Source of the DNA: Microterricola pindariensis
GTDB taxonomy: Bacteria > Actinomycetota > Actinomycetes > Actinomycetales > Microbacteriaceae
Reading direction: 5' to 3'
Length of the DNA stretch: 64,000 nt
NCBI RefSeq assembly: GCF_002936985.1
Contig: NZ_MPZN01000001.1
Span: 1 to 64,000 of the forward strand
A program made the position numbers and the translations under genes. Of this stretch, positions 10,358-19,510 are shown piece by piece; position 1 is the stretch's first letter; each line of letters begins with the position of its first letter. The notes beneath the pieces are model-generated. The model was not told the origin of the DNA. It ran no database searches and worked only from the letters and a program-made list of their open reading frames with translations.

Positions 10358-11025
10358 CCTCCCCCCGCATGTCCGATGTTTCGTCGCGCCCCCGTTTCCT
10401 CGTCGTCCTCGATGCCGACTCCACCCTGATCCAGGACGAGGTCATCGAATTGCTGGCGGATGCCGCCGGCTCGCGCGCCCTCGTCGCCGAGGTGACCGAG
10501 CAGGCCATGCGCGGCGAACTCGACTTCGCCGAGAGCCTGCGCGCCAGGGTGGCGACCCTGGCCGGGCTGCCGGAGACGGTCTTCGCCGAGGTCGGCGCGC
10601 TGATCCGCCCGACGCCGGGCGTGCACGAGCTCATCGCCGGCGTGCATGCGGCCGGCGGGCTGTTCGGCGTCGTCTCCGGCGGTTTCCACGAACTGCTCGA
10701 CCCGATCGGAGCGTCTTTCGGGCTGGACTTCTGGCAGGCGAACCGCCTGGAGGTCGCGGAGGGCCGACTCAGCGGTCAGGTCTCCGGGCCGATCGTCGAC
10801 GCCGAGGCGAAGGCGCAGGCGCTGCGCGCGTGGGCGGCGGATGCCGGCATCCCGCTCAGCCGCACCATCGCCGTCGGCGACGGCGCCAACGACCTCGCCA
10901 TGATGGCGGTGGCCGGCCTCGCCGTCGCGTTCAACGCCAAGCCGCGCGTGCGCGCGGAGGCCGACGTCGCGATCGACGCCGCCGACCTCTCGCAGGTGCT
11001 GCCGCTGCTGGGCCTGCGCGGCTAG
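10354..11025 (+). CDS. serB: Phosphoserine phosphatase
   Basis: A 223-residue HAD hydrolase that dephosphorylates O-phosphoserine in the last step of serine synthesis. The HAD nucleophile is Asp20 in LDADSTL with Asp22 beside it; GVVSGGFHE supplies motif II and [12 protein letters not shown] supplies motif IV. No ACT domain is present, unlike some actinobacterial SerB proteins. The start overlaps the glgC stop by four bases, yet TACAGT lies exactly six bases upstream (10342-10347), so the gene can be translated by coupling or from its own leaderless transcript. Confidence 0.92.
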   Translation: MTSPRMSDVSSRPRFLVVLDADSTLIQDEVIELLADAAGSRALVAEVTEQAMRGELDFAESLRARVATLAGLPETVFAEVGALIRPTPGVHELIAGVHAAGGLFGVVSGGFHELLDPIGASFGLDFWQANRLEVAEGRLSGQVSGPIVDAEAKAQALRAWAADAGIPLSRTIAVGDGANDLAMMAVAGLAVAFNAKPRVRAEADVAIDAADLSQVLPLLGLRG

Positions 11026-11049
11026 CCGGGCGGGCGGGCTTTCTGCGCT

Positions 11050-11760
11050 CTAGTGCCCCATGCCGAGGCCACCGTCGACCGGGATGACCGCGCCGGAGAT
11101 GTAGGCGGCCTCGTCGCTGCCGACCCAGGCCACGACCTTGGCGACCTCGTTCGGCGTGGCGAAGCGCCCGGCCGGGATGTTCTTCTTGTACTCGGCCTGC
11201 TGCGCCTCGGGCAGCGCCGCGGTCATGTCGGTCTCGATGAAGCCGGGGGCGACGACGTTGGCGGTGATGCCGCGGGCACCGAGCTCGCGGGTGATCGAGC
11301 GGGCCATGCCGACGAGGGCGGCCTTGGACGCCGAGTAGTTGACCTGGCCGGGGCCGCCGTACAGGCCGACGACGCTGGAGATCAGCACGATGCGGCCGTA
11401 GCGGGCCTTCAGCATGCCCTTGGACGCGCGCTTGACGACGCGGAACGCGCCGGTCAGGTTGGTGTCGATGACGTCGGTGAAGTCGTCCTCGCTCATCCGC
11501 ATGAGCAGACCGTCGCGGGTGATGCCGGCGTTGGCGACGAGAACCTCGACCGGGCCGAACTCGGCCTCGATGGCGGTGAAGGCCGCGTCGATGGATGCGG
11601 CATCCGTCACGTCGGCCTGCACGGTGAGCGAACCGACCGGGCCCTGCCCGGAGCGCGCGGTGACGGCGACGCGGTGGCCCTGGGCCAGGAACTCCTCGGC
11701 GATGGCAAAGCCGATGCCTCGGTTTCCTCCGGTGACGAGTATGGTGCGAGGCGTGGTCAT
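11050..11760 (-). CDS. fabG: 3-oxoacyl-ACP reductase / SDR family oxidoreductase
   Basis: A 236-residue short-chain dehydrogenase. The NAD(P) motif is TGGNRGIG (10-17), NAG is in VANAGITRD, and the catalytic triad is Ser129, Tyr142 and Lys146 in SSVVGLYGGPGQVNYSASK. The C-terminal PGFIETDMT and ISGAVIPVDGGLGMGH are close to FabG. FabG reduces beta-ketoacyl-ACP with NADPH in fatty acid synthesis. Start ATG 11760 is chosen because the frame upstream is not conserved-looking; GGA lies seven bases away. Other SDR roles cannot be excluded, since no other fatty-acid gene is near. Confidence 0.85.
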   Translation of the reverse strand: MTTPRTILVTGGNRGIGFAIAEEFLAQGHRVAVTARSGQGPVGSLTVQADVTDAASIDAAFTAIEAEFGPVEVLVANAGITRDGLLMRMSEDDFTDVIDTNLTGAFRVVKRASKGMLKARYGRIVLISSVVGLYGGPGQVNYSASKAALVGMARSITRELGARGITANVVAPGFIETDMTAALPEAQQAEYKKNIPAGRFATPNEVAKVVAWVGSDEAAYISGAVIPVDGGLGMGH

Positions 11761-11912
11761 GGCGTGGTCCAATCGGGCAGTGCGAAAGCGCAGGGCGAAC
11801 AGGCAAATCTGACCCAGTTTAGAGCGTCCTCTGTTGGCTCCCGGGCGCGTAGGCTGGATGTACCGCCATCCAGACGGATGACGCGACCCCGCAGCACCGA
11901 CTCCCCACGGAT

Positions 11913-12185
11913 ATGAAGCAGCCATCCATCACGTCACTCCCCCTCTCACCGGAGGTGGAACGTCGCAACCGCATGATCAAATACACCGTTGCGATGTCGA
12001 TTCGCGTGCTCTGCATCCTCTCGATGCTGTTCCTGCGCGGCTGGTGGCTGCTGATCCCGGCGATTGGTGCGGTCACGCTGCCCTACTTCGCCGTGGTGCT
12101 CGCGAATGTGCCGTCGAAGCGGAGGTCGTCGACCATGATGCGCCCCGGGGCGATCGAGAGGGCCTGGAACCACAAGCATGATTGA
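11913..12185 (+). CDS. DUF3099 domain membrane protein
   Basis: A 90-residue protein with the DUF3099 signature SITSLPLSPEVERRNRMIKY and two adjacent transmembrane segments (about 25-45 and 48-66). Function unknown; the family is confined to actinobacteria. A TAGGCT -10 candidate at 11850-11855 implies a leader of about 50 bases. The 3' end overlaps the next small gene by eight bases, making a DUF3099 / small Cys-His protein / SURF1 operon and suggesting a link to respiratory chain assembly. Confidence 0.88.
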   Translation: MKQPSITSLPLSPEVERRNRMIKYTVAMSIRVLCILSMLFLRGWWLLIPAIGAVTLPYFAVVLANVPSKRRSSTMMRPGAIERAWNHKHD

Positions 12186-12417
12186 CCTGTTGGGCGGCGC
12201 CCTGCCGCGCGAGGCCTGTTCCCGGGCCGGCTGCACCGCAGACGCCAGCTGGCGCATCGACTGGCGGAACCCCCGCATCCACACCGGCGACCGCTTCAAG
12301 ACCTGGCTCGCCTGCGCCGAGCACGTGGACTACCTGCGCGACTTCCTCGCCGCCCGTGAGTTCCCACTCACCGTCCGGCCCGTCGACTCACTCCAGCCCG
12401 GCGAGGCGGTCTCGTGA
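12178..12417 (+). CDS. Small conserved actinobacterial protein with C-x4-C / C-x2-H pattern
   Basis: A 79-residue soluble protein. Cys14 and Cys19 (CSRAGC), then Cys45 and His48 (CAEH), make a plausible four-ligand metal site; between them lies WRIDWRNPRIHTGDRFKTWLAC. I recall similar short proteins next to SURF1 in other actinobacteria, without an established function. It overlaps DUF3099 by eight bases and SURF1 by GTGA, so the three are translationally linked. Copper or haem handling for the terminal oxidase is a guess from location only. Confidence 0.82.
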   Translation: MIDLLGGALPREACSRAGCTADASWRIDWRNPRIHTGDRFKTWLACAEHVDYLRDFLAAREFPLTVRPVDSLQPGEAVS

Positions 12418-13259
12418 GCGGCTGGAGCTTCCTGCTCAGCAAACGCTGGGCCGGCTACCTGGCCCTCACCATCGTGTTCGCGATCGTCTGCGTGTTCCTC
12501 GGCAACTGGCAGCTGGCCCGGCGCGCGGAGGCGCGGGCCGAGATCGAGCGCGTCGACACGAACTGGGAGGCGGAGCCCGTACCGCTGGCTGAGGCCCTGC
12601 CGACCCTCGACGCCTTCGACCAGTCCCAGAAGTGGCTGCCCGTCGTCATGGAGGGCCGCTACCTCCACGAGGACGAGCTGCTCGTGCGCACCCGGCCGCG
12701 GGCGGGTATGCCCGGCTTCGAGGTGCTCACCCCGCTGCAGCTGGCGGATGGCACCGTCTTCATCGTGGACCGCGGCTGGCTGCCGACCGGCTCCGCGCAG
12801 GATGCACCGGACGTCGTGCCGGCCGCGCCGGACGGCCACGTCACCGTCGTGGCCAGGTTGAAGGCCGGCGAACCGTCGCTGGCCGGCCGCAGCTCCAGCG
12901 GCAACCAGATCTCCACCGTCCAGCTGACCGAGATCTCGGAGCGCCTCGGCATCACCAACTACACGGGCGCGTACGGGCTGATGATCTCGGAGACCCCGGC
13001 GCCAACCGGGGAGCGCCCGCTCGCCGTCGTCAAGCCGCCGCGCGATGAGGGCCCGCACCTGTCCTACGCCTTCCAGTGGTACGTGTTCGCCGTGATGGCC
13101 TTCATCGGCCTCGCGTGGGCGGCCCGGCAGGAGTTCCGCACCGTGAACATCGACGACCCGGAGGAGCGCAAGCGCGCCGCCGAGCGCAAGCGCAAGCAAC
13201 AGCTCAAGTCGCCCAGCGATTCAGACGTCGAGGACGGCATCCTCGACAAAACCCGCTAG
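12414..13259 (+). CDS. SURF1 family protein (cytochrome oxidase biogenesis)
   Basis: A 281-residue membrane protein with the SURF1 layout: one transmembrane helix near 14-33 (YLALTIVFAIVCVFLGNWQL), a large extracytoplasmic domain containing VDRGWLP, and a second helix near 220-240 (YAFQWYVFAVMAFIGLAW). The FQWYVFA segment is characteristic. SURF1 helps assemble haem a3-containing cytochrome c oxidase. The C terminus is a charged cytoplasmic tail rich in Lys and Arg. Start is GTG 12414, overlapping the upstream stop by GTGA. Confidence 0.92.
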   Translation: MSGWSFLLSKRWAGYLALTIVFAIVCVFLGNWQLARRAEARAEIERVDTNWEAEPVPLAEALPTLDAFDQSQKWLPVVMEGRYLHEDELLVRTRPRAGMPGFEVLTPLQLADGTVFIVDRGWLPTGSAQDAPDVVPAAPDGHVTVVARLKAGEPSLAGRSSSGNQISTVQLTEISERLGITNYTGAYGLMISETPAPTGERPLAVVKPPRDEGPHLSYAFQWYVFAVMAFIGLAWAARQEFRTVNIDDPEERKRAAERKRKQQLKSPSDSDVEDGILDKTR

Positions 13260-13348
13260 CTGGGAGAACACCCGGACGAACTGTGCCGAAAGTCACATTT
13301 CGCGCCTGTCTGGCCGTTTGGCGTCGGCCGCGCCCATAGCCTCTCCCC

Positions 13349-15871
13349 ATGGCAGATGACGACCGGACGTTCTTGGGGGCAACGGGTGGGCTGATCGGCT
13401 TCGTCGCGGTGAGCGCGATCGCCGCGGTGCTCATCGCCGCAGCCATGACGCCGGCGGTCGCCATCGCCGGCCTGGCCGCGAACTCCACGATCGACGTCTT
13501 CGAGGCCATCCCGGACTCCCTGAGCATCGGCGAGCTGGCCGAGGGCTCCAACATCTACGCGACGAACGCCGACGGCTCGTATCACAAGCTGGCGACCTTC
13601 TACGAGCAGAACCGCGAGGAAGCCGGCTGGGAGGGCATCTCCCAGTTCGTCAAGGACGCGGCCGTGGCCGTCGAGGACCCCCGGTTCTGGGAACACGGCG
13701 GCGTCGACCTGCAGGGCACCGTGCGCGCGGTCGCCCTCACGCTGATGGACGACGACAACATGCAGGGTGGATCCTCCCTCACCCAGCAGTACGTCAAGAA
13801 CGTGCTCGTGCAGAACGCCGTGATGGCAGCATCCACCCCCGAGGAGCAGGAGGCGGCCGTTGCGGCGGCGATCGAGACGACCCCGTATCGCAAGCTGAAA
13901 GAGATGCGGATGGCGATCGCCCTCGAGAAGCGGTACTCGAAGGCCGAGATCCTGCGCGGGTATCTCAACATCGCCCACTTCGGCGGCACCGTCTACGGCA
14001 TCGAGGCGGCGAGCAAGTACTTCTTCGGCGGCGTCAGTGCAAAGGACCTGACGCTCGAGCAGGCCGCCAGCCTGATCGCCATCGTGAACAACCCGGAGAA
14101 GTTCCGGCTCGACCGGCCGGAGAGCGAGAAGAACGGCGAGGCCAACGGCTACGCCGCGAACACACTGCGCCGGGACCACATTCTCGGCAAGATGCTCGAG
14201 CACGGCAAGATCACGACCGCGCAGTTCGACACCGCTGTCGCAACGGCCGTCTCCCCCGTCGTCACCTCGCCGAACACCGGATGCCAGGCGGCCGGCGGAT
14301 CCGGCTTCTTCTGCGACTACGTGTACTGGACGATCCGCAACGACGACGCCTTCGGAGCCACCCCGGACGAGCGCATCGAGAAGCTCCGCCGTGGCGGACT
14401 GGAAATCTACACCACGCTGGACCTACCGCTGCAGGTGACCGCGGAGGCCGCGCTGAACGAGAATGTACCCAGCGTCGATCCCCGCTTCGAGGTGGGCGCG
14501 ACGGCGGTCACCGTGCAGCCGAACACCGGTCGAGTGCTGTCCATGGTGCAGAACAAGAGCTTCAGCAACGATCCGGAGGTGCTCGAGGCCAACGGCCCCG
14601 GCTGGACGTCCGTCAACTACAACACCGACATCGATTACGGCGGCTCCAGCGGCTTCCAGCCAGGGTCGACGTACAAGGTGTTCACCCTGGCAGAGTGGCT
14701 GAATGCCGGCCACTCGCTGCGGGAGAACTTCGATGGCCGCAAACGGAGCTTCTCCCGGTGGATCAACAGCTGCACGGGCAATTTCACCGAGGCGTTCAAC
14801 CCGCGCAACGATGACGGGCGCATCGCCAGCGATGCGGTGAACGCGACGAAGTGGTCGGTGAACACGAGCTACATGGCGATGGCGTCGCAACTGGACCTGT
14901 GCAAGCTCCAACAGACCATCGAGGCCTTCGACATCCACCGTGCCAACGGCGACCCACTCCAGATGAACCCCTCCGACGTGCTCGGCACCCAGGAGATCGC
15001 GCCCATCTCCATGGCCACGGCATTCGCCGGAATCGCCAACGGCGGCCTCACCTGCTCACCCATCGTGATCGATCGCATCCTGGACCGATCCGGCGCGGAA
15101 CTCGAGCCGCCGAAGTCCACCTGCCGGCAGTCCGTGGAACCCTCCGTTGCCGCGGCGATGGCATACGCCATGCGGCAGACCTTCTTCGATGGCGGGACGG
15201 CCGTCGCCTCCAACACGGGGTCCGGCGTCCCGCACATCGGCAAGACGGGCACCACCGACGAGGCGAAGGACACCTGGATGATCGGGTCGAGCACCACCGC
15301 GGCCACGGCCGTGTGGGTGGGCAACGTCATCTACGACGCGAACCTGCGGGATCTCTCCTTCGAAAGTGGCTCCGCGGCGACGGCACGCCACCGGATTTGG
15401 CCGCGCATCATGGCCTACGCGGATGCCCGGTGGGGTGGTGCCGCGTTCGCCGAACCGGACGCCTCGGCCTTCCGCGTCATCCAGGCGGACATTCCCGATG
15501 TGCGCGGCAAGACGCTCGAGGAGGCCCGCGGCATCCTCGAGGGCGCCGGATTCGGATTCGACGATGCCGGACCGCAGGACTCCGAGCTGCCGGCCGGCCA
15601 GGTGTCGTCGACGAACCCGACGGGCACGGCACCCAAGGGTTCCGTGGTGTCCGTGCACACCAGCAACGGCGCCCTGGTGCTGCTGCCGGGCGTCATCGGC
15701 CTGAGCGAGCAGGCCGCCCGTGCGGCGCTGGCCGGGTTCGCCGTGCAGGTCCGGGTGGTTGCGGTCAGCGACAAGGCCCTGGATGGGAAGGTGACGGAGA
15801 GCAATCCCGCCTCCGGCACGCCGATCAGGCCGGGTGCCGCCGTCGAGATCACGGTGGGCAAGAGCGGCTAG
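13349..15871 (+). CDS. Class A penicillin-binding protein with PASTA domains
   Basis: An 840-residue bifunctional peptidoglycan synthase. A short N-terminal tail and transmembrane helix (about 10-40) precede a GT51 transglycosylase with Glu109 in EDPRFWEHGG and GGSSLTQQYVKN. The transpeptidase has Ser440-x-x-Lys443 (STYK), Ser503-Val-Asn505 and Lys632-Thr-Gly-Thr. Two PASTA repeats fill about 705-840 (IPDVRGKTLEEARGILE and LPGVIGLSEQAARAAL). The protein polymerises and cross-links glycan outside the membrane; PASTA repeats bind muropeptides or direct localisation. ATG 13349 is six bases after TAGCCT, a leaderless-type start. Confidence 0.95.
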   Translation: MADDDRTFLGATGGLIGFVAVSAIAAVLIAAAMTPAVAIAGLAANSTIDVFEAIPDSLSIGELAEGSNIYATNADGSYHKLATFYEQNREEAGWEGISQFVKDAAVAVEDPRFWEHGGVDLQGTVRAVALTLMDDDNMQGGSSLTQQYVKNVLVQNAVMAASTPEEQEAAVAAAIETTPYRKLKEMRMAIALEKRYSKAEILRGYLNIAHFGGTVYGIEAASKYFFGGVSAKDLTLEQAASLIAIVNNPEKFRLDRPESEKNGEANGYAANTLRRDHILGKMLEHGKITTAQFDTAVATAVSPVVTSPNTGCQAAGGSGFFCDYVYWTIRNDDAFGATPDERIEKLRRGGLEIYTTLDLPLQVTAEAALNENVPSVDPRFEVGATAVTVQPNTGRVLSMVQNKSFSNDPEVLEANGPGWTSVNYNTDIDYGGSSGFQPGSTYKVFTLAEWLNAGHSLRENFDGRKRSFSRWINSCTGNFTEAFNPRNDDGRIASDAVNATKWSVNTSYMAMASQLDLCKLQQTIEAFDIHRANGDPLQMNPSDVLGTQEIAPISMATAFAGIANGGLTCSPIVIDRILDRSGAELEPPKSTCRQSVEPSVAAAMAYAMRQTFFDGGTAVASNTGSGVPHIGKTGTTDEAKDTWMIGSSTTAATAVWVGNVIYDANLRDLSFESGSAATARHRIWPRIMAYADARWGGAAFAEPDASAFRVIQADIPDVRGKTLEEARGILEGAGFGFDDAGPQDSELPAGQVSSTNPTGTAPKGSVVSVHTSNGALVLLPGVIGLSEQAARAALAGFAVQVRVVAVSDKALDGKVTESNPASGTPIRPGAAVEITVGKSG

Positions 15872-15872
15872 C

Positions 15873-16493
15873 TCAGGCGGTGGCCGCCCGGAGCTGGCCC
15901 AGGCTGCGTGCACGGTTGATCGCCTCGATGCGCGAGCGCGCGCCCAGAGCGAGGAATGCGTCGGACAGGTGGCGTTTCACCGTGCCGACGGAGATGTGCA
16001 GGGTGGCCGCGATCTGCGCATTCGACATCCCTCTCGCGGCCAGCGAGAGCGTCTCACTCTGCCTCGACGTGAGGAGCGGGCGCACGGGCCGAATCTCTGC
16101 GACTGAGGGCGCCAGCAGCATTGACACCGCGCCGAGCAGAGCGGCAGGGTCGGCATCGTGGTCGAGCACGGCGCCCCGCCGCAACCGCATGACCATGCGG
16201 GCAGCGTCGGAACGCCCGACGGCGTTGAAGCCGAGCACGGCGAGCCCCGGGCCGGCCTCCAGCAGAATCGCGTGCAGCTCATCCGCCGGCACGTCACCGT
16301 CCAGGTCGATCAGGACCAGCGTGGGCCGGTCGCCCGCGCTGAGCCGGCGGGCCTCCCTGAGGTCCTCGGCTTGCGACACCCGCTGCACCAGTGTGCCGGC
16401 CGAGAGCACAGACACCACGCCCAGCCTGAGCAGCGCCCGCGGCGAGACGACCAGCGCGCACACCTCTGCCCTGCTTCCCCCCGGAATCCCCAC
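15873..16493 (-). CDS. LuxR-family DNA-binding regulator with receiver-like N terminus
   Basis: A 206-residue regulator. The C-terminal LuxR HTH (about 143-200) contains LTSRQSETLSLAARGMSNAQIAATLHISVGTVKRHL. The N-terminal half looks like a response-regulator domain (PTLVLIDLDG includes a possible phospho-Asp) but is weakly matched and no kinase gene is adjacent. Start is GTG 16493 with GGGAG seven bases upstream. It converges on the PBP gene with a one-base gap. Targets unknown; autoregulation or control of cell-envelope genes is possible but not shown. Confidence 0.85.
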   Translation of the reverse strand: MGIPGGSRAEVCALVVSPRALLRLGVVSVLSAGTLVQRVSQAEDLREARRLSAGDRPTLVLIDLDGDVPADELHAILLEAGPGLAVLGFNAVGRSDAARMVMRLRRGAVLDHDADPAALLGAVSMLLAPSVAEIRPVRPLLTSRQSETLSLAARGMSNAQIAATLHISVGTVKRHLSDAFLALGARSRIEAINRARSLGQLRAATA

Positions 16494-16547
16494 TGCCGCA
16501 CTCCCCCTTGAACGCCCGGCTGCACCTCAGCGAAGCGCCAACCGTGT

Positions 16548-17201
16548 TCAGGAATATATCTTCCCGTCCGGGTGAAGGCCAGTCCCCCGTCTGCGCCAGC
16601 CTCCCCGGTGCACGACATCGTCGACGTGTTTGCGTGCCCGCCGGGTGGGCGAGCCGCCCGGCGCTTTGTGCGGATCGGGGTGGCCGATGGTGATGGCCCC
16701 GACCGGCGCGTACTCCCCCGGGATGCCGAACTCTGCGCGGAACGCCGGCACCTGCTCGCGCGGGATGCCGAAGAAGCAGCCGCCGAGCCCCTCGTCGACG
16801 GCGGTCTGCAGCACGAGCAACGAGGCCATGCCGGCGTCGACGTGCCAGTAGGGCACGCCCCAGCGCGGCTCCTCGGCATCCGACCAGCCCTTGTCTGGCT
16901 CGGCGTAGCGACGCACGTACTGTTCCTTCGACGAGAGCGGCACGATCACGACGGGCGCGCTGCGCATCCCGGTGAGCCAGCGGCTGCTGCCGGCTGCCCG
17001 GCCCCCGGGCGATGTCGAGCCCCAGAACCGGTCCAGGTCCGCGGGGGTGTCGAGCACCAGGAAGGCCCAGCCCTGCGTGAAGCCGGCGTTCGGGGCCCGC
17101 ACGGCGTTCTGCAGCATCCGGTCGATGGCGGCCGCATCGACCGGGTCGGCCGTGTACGAGCGCACCATGCGGCGGCCGGTGACGATGTCTTGGAAGTCCA
17201 T
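16548..17201 (-). CDS. Nitroreductase family protein
   Basis: A 217-residue FMN-dependent reductase-like protein. MDFQDIVTGRRMVRSYT at the N terminus contains the FMN phosphate-binding Arg cluster, VRAPNAGFTQGWAFLV binds flavin, and GLGGCFFGIPREQVPAF is the conserved dimer-interface region. The family reduces nitro groups, quinones or flavins with NAD(P)H. Start at ATG 17201 keeps the conserved N terminus; the reading frame stays open further upstream but that part is not similar to the family. The C-terminal 30 residues are basic and atypical. Confidence 0.88.
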   Translation of the reverse strand: MDFQDIVTGRRMVRSYTADPVDAAAIDRMLQNAVRAPNAGFTQGWAFLVLDTPADLDRFWGSTSPGGRAAGSSRWLTGMRSAPVVIVPLSSKEQYVRRYAEPDKGWSDAEEPRWGVPYWHVDAGMASLLVLQTAVDEGLGGCFFGIPREQVPAFRAEFGIPGEYAPVGAITIGHPDPHKAPGGSPTRRARKHVDDVVHRGGWRRRGTGLHPDGKIYS

Positions 17202-17250
17202 GACTCCATGATCGCCGATCGCGGCGGGCATGCGGTGCGAGGATGGGGGC

Positions 17251-17763
17251 ATGCTGAACGACCTCCTGCTGCCGACCGCCCTCGAGACCCGCACCGGGCC
17301 GCACACGCTCCGCCGGGCGGACGCGGCCGACCTCGATGCGCTGATGGCCCTGCTCTCCGACGACCCGATCAGCAGCGCGCGCGGCGACGTCGCAGCCGAC
17401 GGCGACCGCGACGCCTACCGCGCCGCGCTCGACGAGATCGTCGCCGACCCCGCGAACGAGCTCCTGGTCGTGGCGGATGCCGCGGGCAGCGTTGTCGCGA
17501 CGATGCAGCTCACGCGCATCCCCGGCATGGCGCGCCGCGGCTCCACCCGGCTGCTGGTCGAGGCCGTGCGGGTCGGCAGCGCGCTGCGCTCGGCCGGGAT
17601 CGGCGGGGCCATGATGCGCTGGGTCACGGATGACGCGGCGCCGGCGCTCGGCTCCAGCCTCGTCCAGCTCACCTCGGACGAGGCCCGCGTCGACGCCCAC
17701 CGCTTCTACGAGCGGCTGGGCTTCGTCGGCTCCCACCGGGGGTTCAAGTACCCGGTGGGCTGA
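17251..17763 (+). CDS. GNAT family N-acetyltransferase
   Basis: A 170-residue acetyltransferase. The acetyl-CoA pyrophosphate loop is RSAGIGGAMMRW, preceded by the beta strand VEAVRVGSALR, and DAHRFYERLGFVGSHRGFKY is the typical C-terminal GNAT signature. Substrate unknown. GAGGAT lies six bases before ATG 17251, consistent with the leaderless pattern, although that -10 match is weak. Divergent from the nitroreductase gene. Confidence 0.9.
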   Translation: MLNDLLLPTALETRTGPHTLRRADAADLDALMALLSDDPISSARGDVAADGDRDAYRAALDEIVADPANELLVVADAAGSVVATMQLTRIPGMARRGSTRLLVEAVRVGSALRSAGIGGAMMRWVTDDAAPALGSSLVQLTSDEARVDAHRFYERLGFVGSHRGFKYPVG

Positions 17764-17773
17764 GCCGGGGCGG

Positions 17774-19372
17774 CTAGGCCAGCGCGATCAGGTCCGCGTA
17801 CTCCTTGTTCCAGTGGTCCTCGACGCCGTCGGGCAGGATCAGCACGCGCTCCGGGTTGAGCGCCTCGACGGCGCCCGGGTCGTGGCTGACCAGGACGACG
17901 GCGCCCTCGAAGTGCGCGAGCGCGTCGAGGATCTCGAGGCGGCTGGCCGGGTCGAGGTTGTTCGTGGGCTCATCGAGGAGAAGCACGTTGGCGCCGGAGA
18001 CGACGATCATGGCCAGGGCCAGGCGCGTCTTCTCTCCACCGGAGAGCACGCCGGCCTTCTTGTGGCCGTCGTCGCCGGTGAACAGGAACGAGCCGAGCAC
18101 CTTGCGGGCCTCCGTCTCGGTGATGTTCGGCGAGGAGGAGACCATGTTCTCGAGCACGGTGCGGTTGACGTCGATCGTCTCGTGCTCCTGCGCGAAGTAG
18201 CCGATGCGCAGGCCGTGGCCGGGAACGAGGGAGCCGGTGTCCGGCTGGTCCGCGCCACCGAGGATGCGCAGCAGCGTCGTCTTTCCGGCACCGTTCAGAC
18301 CGATGATGACGACCTTGGAGCCGCGGTCGATGGCCAGGTCGACGGCCGTGAAGATCTCCAGCGAGCCGTAGCTCTTGCTGAGGTTCTCGGCCATGAGCGG
18401 CGTCTTGCCGCAGGCGGCCGGGGTCGGGAAGCGGAGCTTCGCGACCCGGTCGGCGACGCGCACCTCGTCGAGGCCGGCGAGCAGCTTCTCGGCGCGGGCC
18501 ACCATCTGGTGGGCGGCAGCAGCCTTGGACGCCTTGGCGCCGAAGCGGGCGGCCTGCATCTGCAGCACGCCGGCCTTCTTCTCGGCGTTGGAGCGCTCCT
18601 TCTTGCGGCGCTCCTCGTCGGCGGCACGCTGGCGCTGGTAGTTCTTCCAGTTCATGTTGTACGTGTCGATGACCATGCGGTTCGCGTCCAGGTAGAACAC
18701 CCGGTTGACGGTCTCGCCGACGAGCTCGATGTCGTGAGTGATCACGATGAAGCCGCCCTTGTAGTTCTTCAGGAAGTCGCGCAGCCAGACGACAGAGTCG
18801 GCGTCGAGGTGGTTCGTCGGCTCATCGAGGATCATGGTGCCGGCATCCGAGAACAGGATGCGGGCCAGCTCGATGCGGCGGCGCTGACCACCGGAGAGGG
18901 TCTTCAGCGGCTGCTCGAGGATGCGGTCAGGCAGGTTGAGGTTGCTCGCGATGGAGGCGGCCTCCGCCTCGGCCGCATAGCCGCCGAGCGCCTGGAAGCG
19001 GTCGGTCAGGTTGCCGTACTTCTTCATGCCGGCGGCGGCGACGGCCTCGTCGCTGCTGCCCATGTCGATCGTCGCCTGCTGCATCTCGAGCACGATGGTG
19101 CCCAGGCCGCGGGCGTCGAGGATGCGCGTGCGCGCCAGCATCTCCGGGTCGCCCGAGCGCGGGTCCTGCGGCAGGTAGCCGATCTCGCCGGTGCGCTCGA
19201 TGGTGCCGCCGGTGGGCAGCGTCTCGCCCGCGAGCGTCTTGGTCAGCGTGGTCTTGCCCGCTCCGTTGCGGCCGACGAGGCCGATCTTGTCACCGGCGGA
19301 TACGCGAAAGTTCACGTTCTCCATGAGCACGCGCGCTCCGACGCGAATCTCGAGGTCTTGAACGTTCAGCAC
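17774..19372 (-). CDS. ABC-F family ribosome-associated ATPase
   Basis: A 532-residue soluble protein with two ABC domains: Walker A GRNGAGKTTL and GLNGAGKTTLL, signatures LSGGQRRRIEL and LSGGEKTRLAL, and a charged linker near 240-290 (RQRAADEERRKKERSNAEKK). No transmembrane region. ABC-F proteins act on ribosomes, in elongation control or antibiotic protection; the core actinobacterial form resembles the housekeeping type. Start is taken as GTG 19372 (then LNVQDLEIRVG), matching the usual N terminus. Confidence 0.92.
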   Translation of the reverse strand: MLNVQDLEIRVGARVLMENVNFRVSAGDKIGLVGRNGAGKTTLTKTLAGETLPTGGTIERTGEIGYLPQDPRSGDPEMLARTRILDARGLGTIVLEMQQATIDMGSSDEAVAAAGMKKYGNLTDRFQALGGYAAEAEAASIASNLNLPDRILEQPLKTLSGGQRRRIELARILFSDAGTMILDEPTNHLDADSVVWLRDFLKNYKGGFIVITHDIELVGETVNRVFYLDANRMVIDTYNMNWKNYQRQRAADEERRKKERSNAEKKAGVLQMQAARFGAKASKAAAAHQMVARAEKLLAGLDEVRVADRVAKLRFPTPAACGKTPLMAENLSKSYGSLEIFTAVDLAIDRGSKVVIIGLNGAGKTTLLRILGGADQPDTGSLVPGHGLRIGYFAQEHETIDVNRTVLENMVSSSPNITETEARKVLGSFLFTGDDGHKKAGVLSGGEKTRLALAMIVVSGANVLLLDEPTNNLDPASRLEILDALAHFEGAVVLVSHDPGAVEALNPERVLILPDGVEDHWNKEYADLIALA

Positions 19373-19510
19373 GGCGCATCCGTTTCGATTGGGGACAGGT
19401 GGTGTCCGGAGGTGTGGGGGTGGCTGCGCACGGTCATCCGAAATGAGGCGCAACGCACCATTCTACCGAAGCTCACCCTGCACAAGTGCCCGATGCAGAA
19501 TACTGGGGCC

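Noticed and set aside
17630-19510. N-terminal extension of the AlkZ-like gene by over 600 codons
   Set aside because: Lies antisense to the ABC-F gene; the conserved family N terminus begins at ATG 19511.
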